From Litoribacterium kuwaitense (GTDB lineage: Bacteria > Bacillota > Bacilli > Bacillales > DSM-28697): DNA of 64,000 nt. The stretch spans positions 62,001-126,000 of the forward strand of contig NZ_JAALFC010000004.1 in the NCBI RefSeq assembly GCF_011058155.1, in the 5' to 3' direction. Below, piece after piece: positions 1-8,986 of this stretch. The position numbers and the translations under genes are program-made. Positions within the stretch are counted from its first letter, which is position 1. The number at the start of each line of letters is the position of its first letter. The notes below the pieces were generated by a model. It was given only the letters and a program-made list of their open reading frames with translations, was not told the DNA's origin and did no database searches.

Positions 1-15
1 AAACCTTTGTCTACA
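1..15 (-). terminator. Partial dispersed stem-loop 3' of acsA
   Basis: The first bases contain CCTTTGTCTACA, which is one arm of the GTGTAGAC stem-loop family repeated through the window. It lies just 3' of the acsA stop at 29. The partner arm falls outside the window, so its role as the acsA terminator is inferred from the other copies. Confidence 0.5.
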
Positions 16-28
16 TTTTGATAAACGA

Positions 29-1756
29 TTAATCTTCCATCGTTGATAAATCGCCTGTTGGCAAATTAAGCTCCCATGCTTTTAACACACGTCGCATAAT
101 TTTACCACTTCTCGTTTTCGGAAGTTTTTCTTTGAATTCTATTTCCCGTGGAGCTGAGTGGGCAGCCAAGCCTGTCTTGACAAAATTCCGAATTTCTTCA
201 ATTAATTCATCAGAAGGACTATGGCCACTTCGTAATGAAATAAACGCCTTAATAATTTCACCGCGTAGAGGGTCAGGTTTACCGATCACTCCGGCTTCTG
301 AAACGGCTGGGTGCTCCACAAGCTTACTTTCTACCTCAAACGGACCGATACGCTCGCCCGCTGTTACGATGACATCATCGACACGGCCCTGGAACCAGAA
401 GTATCCGTCCTCGTCCATGTATGCCGAGTCGCCGGAAACATACCATTCTCCCTGCAAAAAGTACGCTTCATACTTCTCAGGGTTTTTCCAAATTTTCCGC
501 ATCATCGATGGCCAACCTTTTTTAATTGCTAAATTGCCCATTTGATATGGCGGTAGCTCATTCCCTTTATCATCTACAATTGTCGCTTCAACGCCTGGAA
601 TCGGCTTACCCATAGATCCTAAACGAATGTCCATACACGGGTAGTTACATATAAGCATTGCACCTGTTTCTGTCATCCACCATGTATCATGGATACGATG
701 ACCAAACAAACGGTTCCCCCAACGGATAACTTCAGGATTTAACGGTTCACCAACACTTAAAATATGACGCAAAGTACTCAAGTCGAATTCTTTTGCTAAA
801 TCATCACCGGCACTGAGCAGCATACGAAATGCGGTTGGGGCACTGTACCAAACGGTCACTTTAAAATCTTGGATTGTCTTATACCAATCTTCCGGTTTAA
901 AGCGTCCCCCGACGATCACATTCGTTGCACCATTTAACCATGGTGCAAAAATTCCATAGGAGGTTCCTGTAACCCAGCCCGGATCGGCTGTACACCAGTA
1001 AATATCATCCTCACGTAGATCCAATACCCATTTACCAGTCATATAATGCTGAATCATCGCATTATGAACGTGCAGGGCTCCTTTTGACTTACCTGTTGAA
1101 CCTGACGTGTAATGGAGCAACATCCCATCTTCTCGGTCAACCCATTCGATATCAAGCTCGTTTGAAGCTTTACCAAAACTTTCGTCATAAGAGATCAATT
1201 GAACGTCCTCATACGAATCATCAGGCATCTCTCCAACAATGACGATTGTTTTAAGGTGCGGAAGCTTTTCAACAGGAACACGCGGTAACAGATCTTTTGT
1301 CGTTGCTAAAACGCTGGCTTCACTATCTTGCAAACGATCCGTTACAGCAGCTTCCATAAACGCTTCAAAAAGCGGCCCCATAATCGCACCAATTTTTAGT
1401 CCGCCTAAAAAAAGCGCATACAATTCTGGAGATCTTGGCATAAAAATAAAAACGCGATCCCCTTTTTTAACCTCTGCTTCGTTACGTAAGATATTCCCTG
1501 CTTTGTTTGTAAGCTCTTTCATTTCTAAAAACGTATATGATTCAGCTCTTGAATGATCACGATAATGCAAAGCGATTTTATTTTTTCGCTCGCTCTCTGC
1601 ATGACGATCAATCGCTTCATAAGCCATGTTTACTTTCCCAGTTTCATACCAGCTAAAAGCTTTTTCCACATCAGTCCATGAAAATTTCTTTCTCGTTTCA
1701 TAATAATCTTGAAGTTGATAATCACCTTTATACGCAGGAAGCGTTTCCGCTTTCAT
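29..1756 (-). CDS. acsA: Acetyl-CoA synthetase (acetate-CoA ligase)
   Basis: Cytoplasmic AMP-forming ligase that activates acetate to acetyl-CoA. The 575-residue product matches the usual length of Bacillus AcsA (about 572). The adenylate-forming P-loop-like motif YTSGSTGKSKGA lies near residue 218. The conserved C-terminal PKTRSGKIMRR carries the catalytic lysine near residue 552, which in B. subtilis AcsA is the site of acetylation control. Start is the ATG at 1756, behind the GAGGAGG at about 1765-1771. In B. subtilis the divergent acuABC genes, which control AcsA acetylation, adjoin this gene. Here no acu gene is present, and motS follows on the same strand after about 300 bases. A clear sigma-A type promoter precedes it. 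Confidence 0.95.
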   Translation of the reverse strand: MKAETLPAYKGDYQLQDYYETRKKFSWTDVEKAFSWYETGKVNMAYEAIDRHAESERKNKIALHYRDHSRAESYTFLEMKELTNKAGNILRNEAEVKKGDRVFIFMPRSPELYALFLGGLKIGAIMGPLFEAFMEAAVTDRLQDSEASVLATTKDLLPRVPVEKLPHLKTIVIVGEMPDDSYEDVQLISYDESFGKASNELDIEWVDREDGMLLHYTSGSTGKSKGALHVHNAMIQHYMTGKWVLDLREDDIYWCTADPGWVTGTSYGIFAPWLNGATNVIVGGRFKPEDWYKTIQDFKVTVWYSAPTAFRMLLSAGDDLAKEFDLSTLRHILSVGEPLNPEVIRWGNRLFGHRIHDTWWMTETGAMLICNYPCMDIRLGSMGKPIPGVEATIVDDKGNELPPYQMGNLAIKKGWPSMMRKIWKNPEKYEAYFLQGEWYVSGDSAYMDEDGYFWFQGRVDDVIVTAGERIGPFEVESKLVEHPAVSEAGVIGKPDPLRGEIIKAFISLRSGHSPSDELIEEIRNFVKTGLAAHSAPREIEFKEKLPKTRSGKIMRRVLKAWELNLPTGDLSTMED

Positions 1757-1795
1757 CTAAGTGTCCTCCTCTATGACCCAATATTGTTCTTAATT

Positions 1796-1824
1796 AGTAT
1801 AATACAAAAAGTCTAACTTCTCAA
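1796..1824 (-). promoter_or_regulatory. Sigma-A type promoter of acsA
   Basis: On the minus strand, TTGAGA (1824-1819) is followed after 17 bases by TATACT (1801-1796), about 40 bases upstream of the acsA start codon. Spacing and hexamers are close to consensus. No full cre site was recognised by eye around it. Confidence 0.7.
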
Positions 1825-2001
1825 TTTAATATGCACATTCTAATGATTACCGACTAAATTGACTATGAGGTAAGCGAATGTTGACCTGTCAAACCATTGA
1901 CAAACACTCATAGCTTTTCCTAGCTGCACTCGTACATACGTAGGTTTTCCTATCTTACTTTTTTCTCTATCCTACCTATTATGAGCTTTTCAAGCCAAAA
2001 A

Positions 2002-2038
2002 GAAGACAAAGCCTTTAAGACTTTGCCTTCACTCAGAC
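2002..2038 (-). terminator. Terminator of motPS, diverged copy of the dispersed stem-loop
   Basis: GAAGACAAAG (2002-2011) pairs with CTTTGCCTTC (2021-2030) with one mismatch, and the minus strand continues into TTTTT. It lies 3' of the motS stop at 2053. The left flank (CTTTTCAAGCCAAAAA) also resembles the flank of the copy at 18268, so similarity extends beyond the stem. Confidence 0.7.
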
Positions 2039-2052
2039 CGATCTGGAATGGC

Positions 2053-2802
2053 TTAACTGTTCGGTACCGCTTTTGAGGTCTCTTTATTCGTTTTATCCAA
2101 TTCCGTTTGCGGCGTAATCACAATTTCAACCCGCCGGTTTTGTGCTAACTGCTCTGGGTCATTACCAGTAACAACCGGTTGGGTGGCTCCTAAGCCGACA
2201 GCTCGAAAGCGCGTTGGATCTAGATCGTATGAATTCGTTAAGAAGCGAATGACGCTGCTCGCCCTTGCCGTGGAAAGCTCCCAATTCGACGGATAACGAT
2301 ACGTCGATATGGGTCGTACATCTGTATGTCCCTCTACTTCAATGAAATTTGGAATGGTATGTAAAAACTCGCCTACAGACCGTAATACATCTTGTCCTTC
2401 TGGCAAAACAATGGCTTCTGCGGTGTGGAATAAGACGCGTTCATTTAACACTAGCACAACGCCACGTTCGTCACGACTCGCTTGAATCTGACCATCTAAA
2501 CCATTTTCTTGAAGGTATAATTTGACTTTCTTTAATAACTCATCTAATGGATCGATAACTGCGCGTCCACCTTCTAACACACCATCTGAGCTAGCAATCT
2601 CCTTCGTTTGCATTGAAGTTGTGCTTGCTGTTTTAAATGACTGTACAGCTTCTTCTAATTTTGTCGAGTCAACTTGTGAAATTGAAAACAGCAGAATAAA
2701 AAAAACAAGAACCAATGTCACTAAATCGGCATATGTGACAATCCAAGACGTTCCTCCAGTCTTCGCGTTCTCTCTCAATTGACGTTCTTTAAGAAGTTTC
2801 AT
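2053..2802 (-). CDS. motS: Sodium-type flagellar stator subunit MotS
   Basis: MotB-family stator subunit of about 249 residues. The N-terminus is short and cytoplasmic, followed by one membrane segment carrying the ion-binding aspartate in TYADLVTLVLVFFILLFS. The periplasmic OmpA/MotB peptidoglycan-binding domain contains VEGHTDVRPI, NWELSTARASSV and NRRVEIVI. The start is placed at MKLLKERQL (2802), about 14 bases inside the 3' end of motP, which implies translational coupling. A longer in-frame N-terminus exists but lacks a convincing ribosome binding site. Position between acsA and ccpA is that of B. subtilis motPS rather than motAB, supporting a sodium-driven stator. Ion specificity itself is inferred from family and context. 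Confidence 0.9.
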   Translation of the reverse strand: MKLLKERQLRENAKTGGTSWIVTYADLVTLVLVFFILLFSISQVDSTKLEEAVQSFKTASTTSMQTKEIASSDGVLEGGRAVIDPLDELLKKVKLYLQENGLDGQIQASRDERGVVLVLNERVLFHTAEAIVLPEGQDVLRSVGEFLHTIPNFIEVEGHTDVRPISTYRYPSNWELSTARASSVIRFLTNSYDLDPTRFRAVGLGATQPVVTGNDPEQLAQNRRVEIVITPQTELDKTNKETSKAVPNS

Positions 2803-3615
2803 TGAAAAGATCCCCTGAAGACATGGATGTTTTTTCTTTAGGCGCATTGATCGGTTCTGAAGGAACAAATGAGGACAGCTTATCCTTTAACAGAGTAGGA
2901 TTTTGTCCAGATTGAATGCCAATGACTGCTTCGATTGCAACAAGCTTATAAAACACTTCTTCATCTGTTTTCGCTTTTAGTTTTGCAGCCATAGGAAGAA
3001 ACAGTAAATTCGCCATCAGTGTTCCATATAATGTTGTAATCAACGCCACTGCCATACTCGGACCAAGCGTTGACGGGTCATTTAAATCCCTTAACATTAA
3101 AACGAGACCAATAAGTGTTCCTATCATTCCCCAAGCCGGAGCATATGCACCAGCTTTCTCAAGCAATTGACGGTGCTTGGCATGCCTGTTTTCTAAGGCA
3201 ATAATTTCAGACGTTAAAATGTCCTTCATATCATTTGGTTCAACACCATCAACAGTAAGCAAAATACCCTTTTTAAGAAACGATCATCATTCTCTTCTCC
3301 AAGCTCCATTTCAAGCGATAAAAGCCCTTCTCTTCTTGCTTTATCCGCTAGAAACACACACCGTTCGACAAGCTCAGCAACGTTTCGGTCAGTTTTAATA
3401 AAACACTGTTTAATGATGATTGGAAGACGCTGCATTTGTGCTCGTCCAAAGTTGACGAGCATCGCTCCAACAAGGCCACCAATAACGATAAAAATTGATG
3501 GGAGATGGATAAATGTCATAGCCGCTTCAAAGCCACTATTGGAAAAAATCCCAAACGTAATAATACCTAGACCTAGTAAAATTCCAACTGGAGTAAATCC
3601 ATCCATCTTTTTCAC
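2789..3615 (-). CDS. motP: Stator subunit MotP, interrupted by an apparent frameshift
   Basis: MotA-family four-helix stator subunit, partner of MotS. As given, it is split into an N-terminal part (MDGFTPVGILLG to ENDDRFLK) and a C-terminal part (LTVDGVEPNDMKD to FNETS). The breakpoint is the five-T run at 3270-3274 (AAAAA in the gene). Adding one A restores DDRFLKKGILLTVDGVEP and a product of about 275 residues, the normal length. The likely start is the GTG at 3615 behind AAGGTGAGAGCA. The C-terminal part includes the helix pair GMIGTLIGLVLML and AVALITTLYGTLMANLLF. Most likely a sequencing indel. Real decay or a phase-variable tract is possible, but five A's is short for slippage. Confidence 0.85.
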
Positions 3616-3666
3616 TGCTCTCACCTTACCTTATCCGAACCCTCTTAGGAGTTATATCGGCAAGAA

Positions 3667-4667
3667 TCACCCTTTTGTTGAGCGACGAAATTCAATTCGG
3701 TGTGGTAATTGCACAATTTTTTCCGTTGTTTCTTCTTTGTTCATTAATTTTGTAAGCAATCTCATGGCAACGGCCCCTAGGTCATACATTGGCTGCACGA
3801 CGGTTGTCAATGTTGGGCGAACCATTGTCGCAAGCTTTGTATTATCAAAACCGATGACTTCGAGATCCTCAGGAATATTGAGCCCATGATCTTGTGCACC
3901 ATGGATACAGCCAAGAGCAATTTCATCAGTTCCTGCAAAATCGCTGTAGGCATTGAATTTTCTTTAAAGTGTGTCATTGCGTTGATCCCCGTCTCGTAAT
4001 TAAAATCTCCTACATAGACGTTGTCTTCATCGTAGGTTAAACCTGAGGATTCTAGCGCTCTTTGGTATCCTGAAAGCTTTAAAACCGCAGTCTTTCGTGT
4101 ATTATAAGACCCTGCCACATAAGCAATTGATGTATGTCCAGCATCAATTAAATGCTTCACTGCGTCAAACGCTGCTTGCTCATAGTCAATATTTACAGAA
4201 GGTACACGATTGTCCGGTTCAAATGCAGCCGCTAAAACGACCGGTACTGGTGAATTGTTAAATTCCTCTACGTGGTCTTCTGTAATATTTCCACCCATAA
4301 ATACGATACCATCCACTTGCTTCCCGAGCATCGTGTTAAAAAGATGAAGTTCTTTATCCTTATTTTGATCTGAATTGCTTAAAATAATATTGTACTTGTA
4401 CATCGTAGCTATATCTTCAATGCCACGCGCCAGTTCTGCGAAAAAGATACTAGAAATATCAGGGATAATTACACCGACAGTCGTCGTTTTCTTACTAGCC
4501 AACCCTCGAGCGACAGCGTTAGGACGGTACCCTAAACGTTCAATTGCATCTAATACTTTTTTCCTTGTGGTAGGTTTCACATTCGGATTGCCGTTCACGA
4601 CACGCGAGACCGTTGCCATCGAAACGCTTGCCTCACGAGCCACATCATAAATTGTAATATTGGACAT
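3667..4667 (-). CDS. ccpA: Catabolite control protein A, interrupted by an apparent frameshift
   Basis: LacI-family master regulator of carbon catabolite repression; binds cre sites with HPr-Ser46-P. The N-terminal helix-turn-helix and hinge are intact ([23 protein letters not shown], hinge near residue 55), and most of the effector domain is present. The frame breaks near residue 243 at the AAAA run at 3937-3940. Adding one base turns PTAILQEL into [14 protein letters not shown] and continues through VISFDN-like [31 protein letters not shown] and PHRIEFR to the stop at 3667. This gives about 333 residues against 334 in B. subtilis. Start MSNITIYD at 4667 follows AAGGAGG. Gene order motP-ccpA-aroA supports the call. 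Confidence 0.88.
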
Positions 4668-5123
4668 ATGCATATTCCTCCTTAAAACTACTTGCAGCTT
4701 CTGTACACCTTCGTTTTTTGCTTATTCCACGGATACACATACGCTACAGAATACTCATGTTTATACTGTTTACTATTCATTTTCAAAGGGTGCTGATTTA
4801 GCTAAACACCTGATATTTCATTAATCATACGATAGAATAGTACACTCCGCAATCGCTTAACGGCGCATCTTTCAAGTTTTTTCATAAATTTTCATGAGAC
4901 TTGTTATTATTTTGACACAATTGGTGTTAATTATTCCCTTCTACGGAAAAATCTAAAACTCTTCCATACGAATCACAAAGAAAAAGCTTCATATAGAATG
5001 GTGATTTTCGTCTCATTTTATCTTCGTATTCCCTTTTTGTCACTAACGCTATTCTTAGTTTTGCGCAGAAGCAAAATCGTTTTCAAATGACGACAAGAGA
5101 CTAAGTATCCGTTCCAATTAAAT
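4668..5123. other. Intergenic stretch upstream of ccpA
   Basis: About 450 bases without a supported gene. It should contain the ccpA promoter. A candidate on the minus strand is TTGCGG, 17 bases, TATGAT near 4828-4856, but it is not strong. No repeat or RNA structure was recognised apart from the stem-loop beginning at 5124. Confidence 0.5.
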
Positions 5124-5164
5124 AAGTGTAGACAAAATCAAGAAATGACTTTGTCTACACTTTT
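5124..5164 (-). repeat. Dispersed GTGTAGAC stem-loop, terminator of aroA
   Basis: AAGTGTAGACAAA (5124-5136) pairs perfectly with TTTGTCTACACTT (5150-5162), a 13-bp stem with a 13-base loop. It lies 15 bases 3' of the aroA stop. This is one of the cleanest copies of the family. Confidence 0.85.
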
Positions 5165-5176
5165 GTCGATCAACTA

Positions 5177-6253
5177 TTATTTTATATGAACAAGCTGTTT
5201 CGATTTTAATTCTTTCATAAAATGTTCAAATTGGGGGATGTCCATTTGCTGTGCAGAGTCAGATAGAGCAACGGTAGGATCTGGGTGAACCTCTGCCATA
5301 ACGCCATCTGCTCCAATAGCTAGAGCCGCTCTTGCTGCTGGTAAAAGTAGGTCCTTGCGTCCCGTTGAATGAGTCACATCAACAAATACAGGCAAATGTG
5401 TTTCCTGCTTTAAAATCGGAACAGCTGTAATATCGAGCGTGTTTCGGGTCGCCTTTTCGTACGTGCGAATGCCACGCTCACATAGCATCACTTGGTCATT
5501 ACCTTGTGAGAGAATGTATTCTGCTGCATTAATAAATTCTTCAATTGTTGCTGAAAGACCACGTTTCAGTAATACAGGCTTATTCGCTCTCCCTGCCTCC
5601 TTCAGTAATTCAAAGTTTTGCATGTTCCGAGCGCCAATTTGAATGACATCAAGATAATCGAGCGCTGTCTCGATATCAGCAGGATTCACAATCTCACTTA
5701 CGACTGCAAGGTCGTATTCATCAGCGACCTTTTTCAAAATTTGCAGCCCTTCTACGCCAAGACCTTGAAAATCATATGGAGACGTACGTGGCTTAAATGC
5801 TCCCCCACGAAGTAGCTTAATTCCTTGATCCTTGACTGCTTTAGCAACAGCAGCAACCTGCTCATAACTTTCAACAGAGCAAGGTCCAACGACAAAACGC
5901 TGCTGACCGTCCCCGATGTGTTCGCCTTTTACGTCCACAATTGTATTTTCAGGCTTCTTCTTCCGTGAAACGAGCAACGCTTTACGATGGTCGTCCTCTT
6001 GCAGTTCCATGCTCATCTTAAAGATTTGTTTGAACAAATGTTGAACTGTACTCGTTTCAAAAGGACCTTTATTGTTATCTGCTATCTGATTCAGCATTTC
6101 TCTTTCACGCACTGGATCATAACGACTCATGCCTTGTGCATCCTTTGCTTGCCCAACTTTCTGAACAAGTTCAGCTCTTTTATTCAAAAGTTCAAGAATA
6201 TCTAAATTTGTTTTGTCCAGCTCTTTTCTTAGTTCCTCTAGTTGTTCAGCCAT
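5177..6253 (-). CDS. aroA: Bifunctional chorismate mutase / DAHP synthase
   Basis: First enzyme of the shikimate pathway (3-deoxy-D-arabino-heptulosonate-7-phosphate synthase) fused to an N-terminal chorismate mutase that acts as the feedback-sensing domain in Bacillus. Residues 1-85 form the AroQ-type helical mutase ([24 protein letters not shown]). The rest is the KDO8P-type synthase ([48 protein letters not shown]). Start MAEQLEEL at 6253 is chosen because GGGAGG precedes it; that gives 358 residues, as in B. subtilis. The gene stands alone, with its own terminator and an inverted repeat about 25 bases upstream of the start. Confidence 0.95.
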   Translation of the reverse strand: MAEQLEELRKELDKTNLDILELLNKRAELVQKVGQAKDAQGMSRYDPVREREMLNQIADNNKGPFETSTVQHLFKQIFKMSMELQEDDHRKALLVSRKKKPENTIVDVKGEHIGDGQQRFVVGPCSVESYEQVAAVAKAVKDQGIKLLRGGAFKPRTSPYDFQGLGVEGLQILKKVADEYDLAVVSEIVNPADIETALDYLDVIQIGARNMQNFELLKEAGRANKPVLLKRGLSATIEEFINAAEYILSQGNDQVMLCERGIRTYEKATRNTLDITAVPILKQETHLPVFVDVTHSTGRKDLLLPAARAALAIGADGVMAEVHPDPTVALSDSAQQMDIPQFEHFMKELKSKQLVHIK

Positions 6254-6278
6254 CCCTATTCCTCCCTTTTTCATAAAA

Positions 6279-6294
6279 AACGTTTGAAAACGTT
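6279..6294. promoter_or_regulatory. Inverted repeat upstream of aroA, possible operator
   Basis: AACGTTT (6279-6285) and AAACGTT (6288-6294) form a near-palindrome just before the aroA ribosome binding site. The central TGAAAACGTTCA resembles a cre half but misses the consensus at the 3' end. Function is unknown. Confidence 0.35.
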
Positions 6295-6415
6295 CAATTC
6301 TGTAACATTTGAGTTTATTATAAACGATAGAATGGATGATGTCACGAATTATTTCTTTTTTGGTTGAACGCTTTTAAGCGCTAAAGTATTTTATTTTTGA
6401 AAGTGAGGCTTTTTC

Positions 6416-8566
6416 ATGACCCATTCACCAATCTTCACACTCGATATTGGAACGCGTTCAGTTGTTGGACTGATTTTAGAGCAGAGTGAACAAGGTCTTT
6501 CTGTGAAACATGCGATCATTCGCGAGCATACGAATCGTGCGATGGTAGACGGACAAATCCATAATATAGCAGCAGTCGCCCAAAAAATTACAGAAATAAA
6601 AACTGAGCTCGAGGGCACGTATGGCCCACTAACGAAAGCTTGTGTCGCAGCTGCAGGGCGTGCCTTAAAAACGATGCAAGCCCATGCTACATGGGATATT
6701 TCAGAAAAAGGCGTTTTACAGCCAAAAGATATACAGCACCTTGAGATTGAAGCTGTTCAAAAAGCACGCATGGAGCTCGCCGCTTCAGACGCGATGACGC
6801 ATAAAGATGCCCTCTATTGCGTCGGTTTTTCCGTCGTTCGCTACTATCTCGATGAGGAAGAGATCGGCAGCTTACTCGACCAACGTGGAAAGCGAGCCAC
6901 CGTTGAAGTTATTGCGACATTTTTACCACAAGTTGTTGTTGACTCCCTTATTTCAGCTCTTCATAAGGCTGGCCTTGAGCTTCAGGCGTTGACACTTGAA
7001 CCTATCGCTGCCATGCACGTACTCGTTCCTGAATCAATGCGCCGCTTGAACATCGCTCTCGTCGATATCGGGGCTGGCACGTCTGACATTGCCTTAACTG
7101 ATTTAGGGACCGTAACTGCCTATGGAATGGTGCCAATTGCTGGCGATGAAATCAGTGAAGCTGTGTCAGATGCATATTTATTAGACTTTTATGAAGCAGA
7201 AAATGCCAAGAAAAATATTATTGCCAACGGTTCAGCAGACATTGAAGATATTCTTGGATTTCCCCAGCAAGTTACGCTAGATATGTTAGTCAAGGAGCTA
7301 AAAACAGCAACGAGTCGACTTGCTTCCAGCATTGCCCAGGAAATTTTGCAATTGAATAAACGAGCGCCACAAGCGGTCATGCTGATTGGGGGAGGAAGCT
7401 TAACACCTGGTCTGCCAGAGGCATTAGCCGACGAACTACAACTTCCTAAGCAGCGAGTCGCCGTGAGAGATTCATCGGTAATAAAGGATATAGACATAGG
7501 CGAACACCTCGAAGCAAGCCCTGCGTTTGTCACACCGCTCGGTATCGCTTCTGCCGCCTTACAAAACCCGATTCAATATAAGAGCGTCCAGCTCAACGGA
7601 CAACCAGTTCGGATGTTTGACTCTAAACCATTAACTGTAAAAGATGTCTTACTTGCTTCTGGAATTCAGTTAGAAAAATATTATGGCGCTTTAGGGCTTG
7701 GCTTGTTTATTACAATTAACGGTACGGCAGTGATGATCCCAGGTGAGCGGGGACAAAGCCCTTCCATTTTTGTGAATGGCGCTTTGGCTTCTTTAGACAC
7801 TCGAGTCGAGAATCGCGATGAGCTAACTCTAAAAAAAGGGGATGATGGCGCAAATGCTCACGCCACTCTTAGAGATGTCCTAGGTGATATCCCGTCGCTT
7901 TCTTTTTCATTGAATGACGAACCGGTCGAATTGGCGCCACGCCTTCAAATCAATGGCATTGAGCGCCCTTTGAACACTATTTTGTCAGATGGGGATCAAG
8001 TGACTTGGACGAAACAATGGACCGTTGAAGAAGCTCTCGACGTTTGTTGGCACGAAAATCGCCCTTTTACTGAAACAATCACAGTACTGGCTGATGAGTC
8101 TCCCATTGAGCTAGACGCAGGGAGCCATTCAATCATGTTAAACGGTCAACCAGCTTCAATACAAACGACTCTTGATGAAGGAGATCGTCTTGATATCCAG
8201 CCATTACATGTTTCGCTCTTCGATCAACTATGTCAACGAACACATGTCACGCTTATGCAAGAGATTTCGATCATGTTTAACGGCCAAGCGATTAAACTAA
8301 CGAAACCAACTGCATTCTGGACAAGGGCCAATAAAAAACTAGACAGCACAAGTGTCTTAAAGCATGATGATCAGTTGCAGCTAAAAACAGTAGGCACGAA
8401 GGAATTTATTTTTCAAGATGTTTTTTCAGCTGTCGATATTACCGTTCCAACAAGCGGCAGTTTTTCAGTCCGCATCAATGGTTACGAAGCGTCATTTCAA
8501 GACAAGATTCGCCATGGTGATGAACTGGAGTTACTTTTCCACCATACTGATAAAAACAATACATAA
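6416..8566 (+). CDS. FtsA/PilM-like ATPase with repeated C-terminal small domains
   Basis: Actin-fold ATPase of 716 residues. Phosphate-1 motif DIGTRSVVGL is near residue 8, phosphate-2 DIGAGTSDIAL near 214, and adenosine motif MLIGGGSLTPGL near 321; an SHS2-like insert lies between the first two. It is about 300 residues longer than classical FtsA. From about residue 385 the tail holds a series of segments with the pattern NG, strand, then GD or DD (VNGALASL, INGIERPL, LNGQPASI, FNGQAIKL, INGYEASF). These look like tandem beta-grasp-type domains. Start ATG is preceded by GTGAGG. It is the only plus-strand gene in the first 17 kb and sits between aroA and ytxJ. It is probably not the divisome FtsA, since no ftsZ is adjacent. 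Role unknown, likely cell-envelope or assembly related. Confidence 0.8.
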   Translation: MTHSPIFTLDIGTRSVVGLILEQSEQGLSVKHAIIREHTNRAMVDGQIHNIAAVAQKITEIKTELEGTYGPLTKACVAAAGRALKTMQAHATWDISEKGVLQPKDIQHLEIEAVQKARMELAASDAMTHKDALYCVGFSVVRYYLDEEEIGSLLDQRGKRATVEVIATFLPQVVVDSLISALHKAGLELQALTLEPIAAMHVLVPESMRRLNIALVDIGAGTSDIALTDLGTVTAYGMVPIAGDEISEAVSDAYLLDFYEAENAKKNIIANGSADIEDILGFPQQVTLDMLVKELKTATSRLASSIAQEILQLNKRAPQAVMLIGGGSLTPGLPEALADELQLPKQRVAVRDSSVIKDIDIGEHLEASPAFVTPLGIASAALQNPIQYKSVQLNGQPVRMFDSKPLTVKDVLLASGIQLEKYYGALGLGLFITINGTAVMIPGERGQSPSIFVNGALASLDTRVENRDELTLKKGDDGANAHATLRDVLGDIPSLSFSLNDEPVELAPRLQINGIERPLNTILSDGDQVTWTKQWTVEEALDVCWHENRPFTETITVLADESPIELDAGSHSIMLNGQPASIQTTLDEGDRLDIQPLHVSLFDQLCQRTHVTLMQEISIMFNGQAIKLTKPTAFWTRANKKLDSTSVLKHDDQLQLKTVGTKEFIFQDVFSAVDITVPTSGSFSVRINGYEASFQDKIRHGDELELLFHHTDKNNT

Positions 8567-8570
8567 AAAA

Positions 8571-8606
8571 CACGCGGAAGGATTTGTTATTAAATCCTTC
8601 CGCGTG
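8571..8606 (-). terminator. Terminator between the FtsA-like gene and ytxJ
   Basis: Perfect 15-bp stem CACGCGGAAGGATTT (8571-8585) / AAATCCTTCCGCGTG (8592-8606). The minus strand continues into six T's, so it terminates ytxJ best. It may also serve the plus-strand gene. Confidence 0.85.
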
Positions 8607-8644
8607 CTACTTATGCGCTGTTTTAATATTTTTCTAAAATATCA

Positions 8645-8971
8645 TTACATGATCTTTTGTTCAGCATCACGCAGCGTATTATTTGTGATTGAAGAGTGTG
8701 ACGCGTTCCACACCACTTCGCCGTTTTGAATTAAAATCACTTGAGGTGATTCATGCTTTACCCCTGTTTGCTCTGAAATGGCATTGGAAAGCTCTCGGTT
8801 TTCCTGAATGCGAATCAGATAGTTGGGTAGGTGCGATAACTTATCATATGATTCAAAATGTGAAAGCGCTTTTGCTGAGATTGGACAGGTAAGGCTATGT
8901 TTAAACAAGAAAAAGGATGACTTGTTTTGTAGCAATTCCTCAAAAACTTTCTGAGAAGATATTTGCTCCAT
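8645..8971 (-). CDS. ytxJ: Monothiol bacilliredoxin-like protein YtxJ (BrxC)
   Basis: Thioredoxin-fold protein of 108 residues with the single-cysteine active site TCPIS near residue 29, where thioredoxins have CxxC. It also has the family cis-proline region (ESPQVILIQNG). YtxJ is the bacillithiol-system bacilliredoxin BrxC, which removes bacillithiol from protein thiols. It is the third gene of a ytxG-ytxH-ytxJ run and starts 16 bases after ytxH. B. subtilis has the same cluster, where it is stress-induced. Confidence 0.9.
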   Translation of the reverse strand: MEQISSQKVFEELLQNKSSFFLFKHSLTCPISAKALSHFESYDKLSHLPNYLIRIQENRELSNAISEQTGVKHESPQVILIQNGEVVWNASHSSITNNTLRDAEQKIM

Positions 8972-8986
8972 ATAATCCTGCTCTCC

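Noticed and set aside
132-1556. Plus-strand open frames inside acsA and many similar frames inside other genes (for example 13123-13568 in sftA, 45655-46221 in menD, 38669-38984 in metK)
   Set aside because: They lie opposite strongly conserved coding sequence, lack ribosome binding sites and encode no recognisable domain, so they are shadows.
3177-3398. Programmed frameshift in motP
   Set aside because: The A-run is only five bases, there is no evident stimulatory structure, and three other genes show the same kind of loss, so an error is simpler.
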